In this document: in pieces, positions 1-4,443 of the stretch
Layout: each line of letters starts with the position of its first letter
Numbering within the stretch: position 1 is the first letter of the stretch
Origin: an uncultured Myxococcales bacterium
GTDB lineage: Bacteria > Myxococcota > UBA727 > VGSZ01
Assembly (NCBI GenBank): GCA_903952805.1
Contig: CAJBHN010000651.1
Location: 1-6,022, forward strand
Length of the DNA: 6,022 nucleotides
Direction of reading: 5' to 3'
Program-made: the position numbers and the translations under genes
The notes under the pieces: model-generated
Told to the model about the DNA's origin: nothing
Database searches by the model: none
Seen by the model: only the letters and a program-made list of their open reading frames with translations

Positions 1-63
1 ACGGATGCAACGGATGCAACGGATGCAACGGATGCAACGGATGCAACGGATGCAACGGATGCC
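1..63. repeat. 9-bp tandem repeat (ACGGATGCA) x7
   Basis: Seven head-to-tail copies of ACGGATGCA; the last ends in C instead of A. The array probably continues beyond the left edge. The period is a multiple of three, so copy-number change would keep the frame and alter only the number of Thr-Asp-Ala triplets. Confidence 0.97.
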
Positions 64-138
64 ACCTGGATGCGCCAGGAGCAGCTCGCGGAGACGGGTG
101 CTGATGTCGTCGACACGGCGCTGAGCGCGGACGGTTGA
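1..138 (+). CDS. C-terminal tail of an unidentified protein with TDA repeats (5' partial)
   Basis: Frame 1 is open from the left edge to a TGA at 136-138. It encodes seven Thr-Asp-Ala repeats followed by a 24-residue tail (TWMRQEQLAETGADVVDTAL, then SADG). In the non-repeat part (64-138) GC by codon position is about 75/50/83%, the order expected of a real gene in a high-GC genome and better in this frame than in the others. The tail looks helical and acidic; the repeat would be a hydrophilic linker. The family cannot be named because the rest of the gene lies outside the window. The minus strand is also open here (see findings), so strand is likely rather than certain. Confidence 0.45.
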   Translation, partial: TDATDATDATDATDATDATDATWMRQEQLAETGADVVDTALSADG

Positions 139-167
139 CCGGTACGTCGATGGCGACGTTGAGGTGA

Positions 168-386
168 GTGAGTCAGGCTCTGGACGCGGTCATCGCGACG
201 ACGGCGGTCGACAAAAAGCAACGGCTGACGGTGGCCCACGAACGCATCGTGAAGGGCGGCGACATCGTTGGTGAAACCTTGGTGATGCCCCTCGATGGCC
301 AACCAGACCCGGGCGCTGACCTGTGCGTATTGAACACCAGCAGTGCTCACTTTGATTTTTTTCGCCAAAATATGGTGCTGGGATGA
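168..386 (+). CDS. Small hypothetical ORF, unrecognised
   Basis: A 72-codon frame from GTG to TGA. GC by codon position over 168-344 is about 68/42/76%, which supports coding in this register. The product is mixed alpha/beta in character (TTAVDKKQRLTVAHERIVKG, then GDIVGETLVMPLDGQPDPGA), with no signal peptide, membrane segment or motif that I recognise. The start is doubtful: the purine-rich GAGGTGA at 161-167 would be a good ribosome binding site but touches the GTG with no spacer, and an in-frame TGA precedes it at 165-167. The 5' part may instead be the end of a frameshifted longer gene that includes 1-138 (see findings). The last 15 codons fall in an AT-rich patch that could be the promoter of the next gene. 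Confidence 0.35.
   Translation: MSQALDAVIATTAVDKKQRLTVAHERIVKGGDIVGETLVMPLDGQPDPGADLCVLNTSSAHFDFFRQNMVLG
345..380 (+). promoter_or_regulatory. AT-rich patch, possible promoter of the lipoprotein gene
   Basis: This is one of very few AT-rich stretches in the window (TTTGATTTTTTTCGCC, then AAAATATGG) and lies 55-90 bp upstream of the lipoprotein ATG, where a promoter would be expected. I cannot place a convincing -35/-10 pair with 16-18 bp spacing, so only the location is proposed. It overlaps the end of the small ORF before it. Confidence 0.25.
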
Positions 387-423
387 GGCTGGTGATTGGC
401 ACGCTCCCTGCTCAAGTGTGGGC

Positions 424-429
424 AGGAGG
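424..429 (+). promoter_or_regulatory. Strong ribosome binding site AGGAGG
   Basis: Perfect AGGAGG ending 5 bases before the ATG at 435. It decides the start of the lipoprotein gene, because the alternative in-frame start 39 bases upstream (396) has no such site and would bury the signal peptide behind 13 extra residues. Confidence 0.85.
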
Positions 430-434
430 TTCGC

Positions 435-1163
435 ATGCAACACACACCTGTTTTCGTCGTTCTGGTCAGTGGCGCTTTGCTGGCAGCAACGCTTGGCTGT
501 GCGCCCGAGGATGGCGCCTGTGAGGCCGACGTCGACTGTCCCTTTGGCCAGGTGTGCATGGAGGGCGTGTGCGCGAACGCCAATCGTGGTGCGTTTGGTG
601 GCGGTGGTGGTTTCGGCGGCGATGCCTTTGGCGGCGATGCTTTCGATGGCGGCGGGGGCAGCAGCAGCCAGGGCCTGCTGGCAAATGTGGCGGCCAGCCT
701 CAAAGGGAGCATCGGTGGCACTGAGGTGAGGTCGACGATGGGGACCGTGACGCTGGATTTCGGGCGCGTCACGCTGCTCATTCCCGACGACCGTTTCGCA
801 TCGACGTTCTTGTTTGTGGCGGCGCTGCCCCCGTCAGTCTTTTCGGTGGAGGGACGCCAGACCATCAGGATCGGTGGCCTTGACGAGGGCTACAGCCAAG
901 CCTGCAACTACGACACCGGCGGCTACGATGAATTCTTCAACGAGTTCATCATCGACGTCGGCGCGCCCCGGGACCCCGTCCCGGGGGACACGGTCACCAG
1001 CGAGGGGAGCGTCGAGGAGGAGGATGATGATGAGGAGGAGGAGGATGATGAGGAGGAGGTGTTGGTGCCAGGCCCGGTTATCGACGTGAGCGTCACCGTT
1101 GCGGGCGGGGGCTCACAGGTCGTCGGCACAGCCGTGGTCCCAAGCGCGCTGCTGGGGCTCTGA
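435..1163 (+). CDS. Secreted Cys-rich lipoprotein with acidic run, function unknown
   Basis: A 242-residue precursor. Residues 1-21 form a signal peptide (hydrophobic VFVVLVSGALLAATLG) with a lipobox-like TLGC, so Cys22 is the likely lipidation site; -3 is Thr instead of the usual Leu, so the box is imperfect. Residues 29-46 carry CEADVDCPFGQVCMEGVC, the short cysteine-rich motif common in surface lipoproteins of Myxococcota and relatives. A Gly-rich linker follows (about 52-75, with two FGGDA repeats). Residues 80-180 look like a beta-rich globular domain. Residues 194-208 are 15 consecutive Glu/Asp encoded only by GAG and GAT, and the protein ends in a beta-like segment. It probably sits on the outer membrane or cell surface. 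The acidic run could bind divalent cations, but nothing proves this. Its stop lies 166 bp from the stop of the convergent DUF6992-like gene. Confidence 0.85.
   Translation: MQHTPVFVVLVSGALLAATLGCAPEDGACEADVDCPFGQVCMEGVCANANRGAFGGGGGFGGDAFGGDAFDGGGGSSSQGLLANVAASLKGSIGGTEVRSTMGTVTLDFGRVTLLIPDDRFASTFLFVAALPPSVFSVEGRQTIRIGGLDEGYSQACNYDTGGYDEFFNEFIIDVGAPRDPVPGDTVTSEGSVEEEDDDEEEEDDEEEVLVPGPVIDVSVTVAGGGSQVVGTAVVPSALLGL
612..656. repeat. 15-bp in-frame repeat encoding FGGDA
   Basis: Two near-identical 15-bp units (TTCGGCGGCGATGCC and TTTGGCGGCGATGCT) and a third degenerate unit encode FGGDA-FGGDA-FDGGG in the linker of the lipoprotein. Confidence 0.8.
1014..1058. repeat. GAG/GAT trinucleotide run encoding 15 acidic residues
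   Basis: Blocks of GAG and GAT codons (3 Glu, 3 Asp, 4 Glu, 2 Asp, 3 Glu) without one synonymous variant. This is what slippage at trinucleotides would produce. Confidence 0.9.
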
Positions 1164-1164
1164 A

Positions 1165-1333
1165 GGGGGGGAGGCCACGGCGGACGGTCGGGTTGTCGAC
1201 GATGGAGCCGTGGTCGTCGAAGTTCACGGATCCGTGGCCGATGGCGGGGGCAAAGACGACGACGGCCACGCAGCCACACACAGGACGCGACGGCGACCCA
1301 CGCCGACCGGGACGCGGCTGGCTTGTTGGTCAC
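1165..1333 (-). pseudogene. Truncated, frameshifted N-terminus of a TPR/TMTC-type glycosyltransferase
   Basis: A GTG at 1333-1331 overlaps the TGA of the DUF6992-like gene (GTGA), a typical coupled start. It opens with MTNKPAASRSAWVAVASC. At about 1280-1285 the sensible frame shifts by one base and continues VAVVVFAPAIGHG, then VNFDDHGSIVDNPTVRRG, and is lost at about 1165, where the 3' end of the lipoprotein gene begins. The pattern of one membrane helix followed by (F)VNFDDxxxIVDNPxVRxG is, from memory, the usual N-terminus of integral-membrane TPR-containing glycosyltransferases (TMTC/DUF1736-like). Those proteins run to several hundred residues, so over 90% is missing. It cannot be functional. 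The hydrophobic helix and DD motif are seen; the family name is recognition without a search. Confidence 0.5.
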
Positions 1334-2130
1334 GGGGTGGTGTCCCTGGTGTCGGCGGTCCCAGCGGCGGTCCCAGCGGCGGCGGGCCCAGCGGCGGCGG
1401 GCCCAGCATCAACGGCGTCGGCTCCGAGGCTCCACAGGCCCGCCAGGCGAGCCGGGTGGGACGACAGGGCGATGGCGTCGAGGACGAGGAGGGCGCCGCC
1501 CTGCACGACGATGCCAGCGCCGTGGCTGGCCCAATCGACGGCGGGTGCAGCACCCGCAAAGCCCGCGCCGATCATGGTGCCACCCGCCATCATGTAGCCG
1601 GCGTCGAGGCCGATGTTGAGCCAGAGCACGTCGCCGAGGGTGTTCTCCTCCACGAGGGCCCGCTCCCGCGTCGAGGGGGGCAACCTGTCGCCGAGGAACG
1701 ACAGACCCACGATGCCGAGGTCGATGACGCCCCAGGCCACGCTCTGAATGCCGAAGCCGAGGACCGGCCGGGCATCGATGGTGGCTGGCAACACGCCCGG
1801 CGCGTTGGCGAGCAAGCAGGCGCCGCCGACGACCATCGACGACAGGGCCCAGATCCCGAGGCGCTGGAGGTGGGCATCCTCCTCGTGATGACGCTGCTGG
1901 ACGACGTGATCCTGCACCGAGCGGGGTGACGCGGTCGGCGCCGCCGGCGCCGCCGGTGTCGCTGACGTCGCTGACGTCGCTGACGTCGCTGACGTCGCTG
2001 ACGTCGCTGACGTCGCTGACGTTGCTGACGTTGCTGACGTCGCTGGCTCGGCGGTGGCGCCGGCGGCGCCCAGGAGAGCGGCGACAACGAGCGCGATGGT
2101 CGAGGGGCGGAGCAGACGATCAAGCAGCAT
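1330..2130 (-). CDS. DUF6992-like membrane protein with signal peptide and SAT-repeat linker
   Basis: A 266-residue product from the ATG at 2130. This start is preferred because it puts a signal sequence first (LLRPSTIALVVAALLGAAG, with a likely cut after ATA at residue 27). A GTG two codons earlier is possible, and the frame extends to 2226, but that part overlaps the transposase remnant. No Shine-Dalgarno is visible. Residues 32-58 are (SAT)9, followed by a Pro/Ala linker. Residues about 88-235 hold four hydrophobic segments with LGIWALSSMVVGG, AWGVIDLGIVGLSFLG, LNIGLDAGYMMAGG and GIVVQGGALLVLD. From memory these match the spacing of DUF6992 family proteins: W..idLGI, N.GLD.gYm..G and QGg.Ll.lD. 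The C-terminus is an AGPAA/AGTA repeat tail. The function of that family is unknown. The stop overlaps the GTG of a broken glycosyltransferase gene, so the two were once translationally coupled. Confidence 0.75.
   Translation of the reverse strand: MLLDRLLRPSTIALVVAALLGAAGATAEPATSATSATSATSATSATSATSATSATSATPAAPAAPTASPRSVQDHVVQQRHHEEDAHLQRLGIWALSSMVVGGACLLANAPGVLPATIDARPVLGFGIQSVAWGVIDLGIVGLSFLGDRLPPSTRERALVEENTLGDVLWLNIGLDAGYMMAGGTMIGAGFAGAAPAVDWASHGAGIVVQGGALLVLDAIALSSHPARLAGLWSLGADAVDAGPAAAGPAAAGTAAGTADTRDTTP
1354..1407. repeat. 12-bp and 15-bp tandem repeats, 2 + 2 copies
   Basis: On the plus strand, two copies of GGCGGTCCCAGC are followed by two copies of GGCGGCGGGCCCAGC with no gaps. Read on the minus strand they encode AGPAA-AGPAA-AGTA-AGTA near the C-terminus of the DUF6992-like protein. 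The 15-bp unit differs from the 12-bp unit by one inserted codon. Confidence 0.95.
1961..2041. repeat. 9-bp tandem repeat (GCTGACGTC) x9
   Basis: Nine contiguous units; the seventh and eighth carry T for the final C, the rest are identical. On the minus strand each unit encodes Thr-Ser-Ala, giving the (SAT)9 linker just after the signal peptide. Near-perfect identity implies recent expansion or homogenisation. Confidence 0.97.
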
Positions 2131-2147
2131 CGGCACGAGCGTAGCAG

Positions 2148-2616
2148 TCAGGGCGCAGCAGCGAGGCGCGCGCGGGCGTCTTTGAGCACCCCCGGGAGCT
2201 GCATCGCCGCGAGCAACGAGGCCCAATCGAGGCGGTACATCGACGGCCCCGACGTCAACATCGGCGACGCTGCCGGCGCAGACGGGGGCGGGAGCGTCGG
2301 CGACACCTGCGACGAGGCGGGTGGTTCAGCGCCATCAATGGTAGACGCTGGCCGGCAGACGACCTTGTCGCGCAGGCGGCTCGTCGGCGCGAAGACGCCA
2401 TGCCGAGCATTGATTCATCACCTGGCGGTGATGCATCGCGTGAGCTTCGCGTCCGTCGGCGAAGTCAGGGGTACGAGATGCTCGAGCAACTCGACACCGG
2501 TCATCACCCGCGCTCGCCATCACCCGGGTCTCTTCATGCAGCGAGAAGCCATCGACGAACGCGAGGCAGTCGCCGATAGCGCATCGAGCGATGCATGCGC
2601 CCGAGGCCAGGTCTGC
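2148..2616 (-). pseudogene. Degraded IS91-family (Y2) transposase remnant
   Basis: No intact ORF exists, but two minus-strand frames carry successive pieces of an IS91-type transposase in the right order. Frame A (2616 to about 2505) gives AFVDGFSLHEETRVMA, matching the GFSLHAxTxV motif. Frame B (about 2507 to 2148) gives VMTGVELLEHLVPL, then two TGA stops (2415-2420), then RHGVFAPTSRLRDKVV (the yHGVFAPxxxLR motif), a Pro/Ala-rich spacer, and YRLDWASLLAAM before TGA at 2148-2150 (the YrLdWAxLL motif near the usual C-terminus). About 40-50 residues expected between GFSLH and MTGVE, where I would look for the catalytic tyrosines, are missing. The usual C-terminal CxxCGG is also absent. The N-terminal part with the HUH motif is not visible. 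Motif assignments are from memory of the family. The remnant abuts the stop of the 269-residue gene and ends 17 bp before the DUF6992-like start. Confidence 0.7.
2416..2433. repeat. Small perfect hairpin inside the transposase remnant
   Basis: CATCACC, loop TGGC, GGTGATG: a 7-bp perfect stem with a 4-base loop. It coincides with the piece that carries both in-frame TGA codons and separates KLTR from HGVFAP in the transposase remnant, so it may be an insertion into the old gene. Confidence 0.6.
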
Positions 2617-3426
2617 TCAGCGTCGGCTGGCGGCGCCGACGGTGGCGCCGACGGTGGCGTCGGCGTCGACCTCGGCGGCATCTGCCGACATATCCGGCAC
2701 ACGAGACAGCACCACGGGCTCGGCGGCTCCAAGCAGGTTGGCGCTTGAAAAAGCCGATGGTGTCATCGGTGCGCGGCTCTCAGCATGAGAAACGTGCCTC
2801 TGCATCCGTTCGGTTTGCGCGTCGAGCGCTGGGTCGGTGGGCGAGCTGAACAACGCGAGAACCGGCCCCAGCGTCGCCACCACGAGTCCCAGGCCAGCCC
2901 CGCAGAGAAGAACCGATGCGAAAGACGACCCCTGTTTCGCCGCCAAGAGTGCACCAACCAAGGCGAAAAACGTGATCGCGAGCCCACCAGCGAGACGCCA
3001 CACCATCGTTGTGGCGCGGCGCCCCATCAACGCCGGGCCCTGACGTCCCGCCAATCGCTCGACGGAGAGAGGCGCTGGGGCGAAGCGCATGCTCCAATTG
3101 CGCCGGCGCCAAAGGGCATCAATGACGTGGGGCGCAAGCCCGTTTGTTTCGCACACGGCCTGAAAGCGCCGACGTGTCGGTGGCGCGAAATAAAAACAGA
3201 AGAGGGCCGCGCAGACCGTCTGCACGAAACCCTTCAGCAGAGGCCCATCGACAACAGAGCTGGTGAAAGAGGGAACGAGTCCCACGTAGGGCAAAATGCT
3301 GCGCCAAGGATCGCCAATCCGAATCGCATCAACAATCTTGAGCAGAGTTGCATCGTCGACGTCGGCAAGTTCGTTGATTGGAAACTTCGTCAACGAAGCG
3401 AGCGGGGCGCCGTCCAACTGATTCAT
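2617..3426 (-). CDS. Hypothetical membrane protein, 269 residues
   Basis: I do not recognise this family. The N-terminal 60 residues look soluble (FPINELADVDDATLLKIVDA). A hydrophobic stretch at 66-82 may be a membrane helix. A basic middle follows (RRRFQAVCETNGLAPHVIDA, WRRRNW). Two clear membrane segments lie at about 143-163 and 168-193. The hydrophilic tail ends in a Val/Ala/Asp-Thr-Val-Gly-Ala repeat. There is no signal peptide or obvious catalytic motif. The ATG lacks a Shine-Dalgarno but overlaps the TGA of an upstream stub as ATGA, so translation was probably coupled to that gene. Its 5' part is visibly lower in GC (about 53% over 3301-3360, versus 70% over 3961-4020 in the gene before), which could mean transfer or a different history. 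The stop is followed in the same frame by the IS91 transposase remnant, so the last 20-25 residues could be altered from the ancestral protein. Confidence 0.7.
   Translation of the reverse strand: MNQLDGAPLASLTKFPINELADVDDATLLKIVDAIRIGDPWRSILPYVGLVPSFTSSVVDGPLLKGFVQTVCAALFCFYFAPPTRRRFQAVCETNGLAPHVIDALWRRRNWSMRFAPAPLSVERLAGRQGPALMGRRATTMVWRLAGGLAITFFALVGALLAAKQGSSFASVLLCGAGLGLVVATLGPVLALFSSPTDPALDAQTERMQRHVSHAESRAPMTPSAFSSANLLGAAEPVVLSRVPDMSADAAEVDADATVGATVGAASRR
2629..2664. repeat. 12-bp imperfect tandem repeat x3
   Basis: Plus-strand units GGCGGCGCCGAC, GGTGGCGCCGAC and GGTGGCGTCGGC. On the minus strand they encode the ADATVGATVGA tail of the 269-residue protein. Confidence 0.8.
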
Positions 3427-3520
3427 ACCATATTTTGAAACCCGGCCTTGATGGTGTCAATCAAGGAGGGGTCGACACCGCAATCTCCGCCGTGACCGCC
3501 TCTGCGGCGAGACCGAGCAT
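3423..3520 (-). pseudogene. Stub of a gene formerly coupled to the 269-residue ORF
   Basis: The interval between the SpoIIM-like stop (3568) and the next ATG (3426) carries a protein-like C-terminus, DPSLIDTIKAGFQNMV, ending in a TGA that overlaps that ATG as ATGA. Upstream, a different frame gives MLGLAAEAVTAEIAV from an ATG at 3520, so a single-base slip near the CCCC run at about 3469-3474 would join the two into roughly 30 residues. The ATGA overlap and lack of any other ribosome binding site for the next gene argue that a real gene once ended here. The remaining piece is too short to name, and a complete tiny gene or chance reading cannot be excluded. Confidence 0.35.
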
Positions 3521-3567
3521 GCAACGAGAGCCATGACGTTGACCGGGGCGATCTGTGGGTGAACGGC

Positions 3568-4431
3568 TCAGCGCCCCAGCACCAGTGGCGCGAGCCGGGT
3601 CTCCACGATGGCGGCGACGCCCAGGGCGATGACGGCGACGAAGAGCAGGCGCAGCACCGCGCCGAGGACACGGGCCAATCTCTTGTCGTTGAGCTCGTAG
3701 GAGAGCAGGCCCTTGGACGCAAAAATACCCGCCAGCGCGACCACGACGTCGGCGGCGCCTTCGATGACGAGGTGCGGAAAGACCGCCACCACCGCCAGCA
3801 ATGCCGACGGCAGCGCCGCTCCATGTGGTTGCGCGGCGCGTCGCTCGACCAGCAGCGTCAGCACCGTGCCCCACACGGCGGCGTTCCACGTCAACGCCAA
3901 CAACGCCCCGTAGGCGCGAAACACCAGCGCCAACAGAAACAGCGCGACGGCGACGACGAGATTGTGCGCCAACACGCCGCCGACGCCGCCGACGCTGCCG
4001 AACCTGTCGTGCAGCAGCGTGTCGTTGGTGACGTCGGCAGCACGCAGCGCGAAGGCGAATTCCTGCGCCGCTTGCGTCGGGCCCAGCAGCAGCGTGGCGA
4101 CGACGAACGTCGTCAAGATGCCGGCAAATAGCGTCAGGATCGCGAAGGTGGTGCGGCGGTTGGCGTCGGTGGGCGTCGACGACGTCCACACCGCCTCGCG
4201 ATTTTCAGCCAACAACCCATGCATGCGCGCCGATAGCCCGGCCGACGTCAGAAACAGCGCAATCAGGCCCGGCTCGTCGAGGCCCAGCACGCGCGGCAGC
4301 AGCACGGCGACGACGGCGGCGACGACGGCTTCGGCGAACAACAGCGCGTAGCGCCGCCATCCACCCGTCGGCAGCGGGTGGTCGAACAGGTGGCCAATGA
4401 GCGTCTCGGTGCCAGCAGGCGTGTTCGTCAC
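3568..4431 (-). CDS. SpoIIM/DUF95-like multi-pass membrane protein
   Basis: A 287-residue product starting at GTG 4431. Hydrophobic segments lie at about 29-48, 96-116, 155-175, 180-196, 206-226, 227-240 and 256-278. Two features point to the stage II sporulation protein M (DUF95) superfamily: an HN pair (156-157) opening a membrane helix, and PHLVIEG (219-225), corresponding to the PHG.fE motif. The C-terminal helix ending in AAIVETRLAP also fits the family's usual end. In Bacillus SpoIIM is part of a peptidoglycan-degrading complex at the engulfing membrane; homologues in non-sporulating bacteria are of unknown role, so no sporulation function is implied. The start lies 12 bp after the stop of the beta-helix gene, indicating an operon. 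The only ribosome-binding-like sequence is a GGGG inside a GC palindrome. Family call is from memory, moderately sure. Confidence 0.75.
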   Translation of the reverse strand: MTNTPAGTETLIGHLFDHPLPTGGWRRYALLFAEAVVAAVVAVLLPRVLGLDEPGLIALFLTSAGLSARMHGLLAENREAVWTSSTPTDANRRTTFAILTLFAGILTTFVVATLLLGPTQAAQEFAFALRAADVTNDTLLHDRFGSVGGVGGVLAHNLVVAVALFLLALVFRAYGALLALTWNAAVWGTVLTLLVERRAAQPHGAALPSALLAVVAVFPHLVIEGAADVVVALAGIFASKGLLSYELNDKRLARVLGAVLRLLFVAVIALGVAAIVETRLAPLVLGR

Positions 4432-4442
4432 CGGGGCCCCGG
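4431..4442. repeat. 12-bp GC palindrome in the intergenic gap
   Basis: CCGGGGCCCCGG is perfectly self-complementary and fills the 12-bp gap between the beta-helix stop and the GTG of the SpoIIM-like gene. It could pair in the mRNA around the start, but with no loop it would more readily act, if at all, as a DNA site or in intermolecular pairing. Confidence 0.6.
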
Positions 4443-4443
4443 G

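Noticed and set aside
1..63. Short-period repeat as a CRISPR or integration array
   Set aside because: The repeats are 9 bp with no spacers, in frame with a coding tail; there is no leader or cas gene.
366..376. CAAAATATGGT shared with the minus strand at 3427-3437, as a common operator
   Set aside because: Several 11-bp matches are expected by chance between both strands of 6 kb, and the two copies lie at different distances from their start codons (58 and 0 bases).
396..434. Upstream start for the lipoprotein gene
   Set aside because: It would add 13 residues including Lys, Arg and Glu before the signal peptide and lacks a ribosome binding site; AGGAGG lies correctly placed for the ATG at 435.
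1225..1236. CACGGATCCGTG palindrome as a terminator between convergent genes
   Set aside because: A 12-bp perfect palindrome with no loop and no T-run, inside the glycosyltransferase remnant. It is likely chance; I see no convincing terminator in 1164-1329.
1099..1929. 276-codon plus-strand ORF
   Set aside because: It lies opposite the DUF6992-like gene and its product is repetitive and charged (Gly/Asp/Ala/Arg), the usual antisense shadow in high-GC DNA. The minus reading has a signal peptide, membrane helices and family motifs.
2182..2748. 188-codon plus-strand ORF
   Set aside because: It crosses the end of the 269-residue gene and the transposase remnant. The minus strand carries recognisable IS91 motifs there, and the plus product resembles nothing coherent.
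2785..3438. 217-codon plus-strand ORF
   Set aside because: Shadow of the 269-residue gene; very rich in Arg, Gln and His with no structural pattern, whereas the minus product has clear membrane segments.
3461..4189. 242-codon minus ORF and 190-codon plus ORF overlapping the SpoIIM-like gene
   Set aside because: Arg-rich and Gln/Asp-rich shadows of the SpoIIM-like frame. Only the tail of the 242-codon frame after 3520 was kept, as part of the gene stub.
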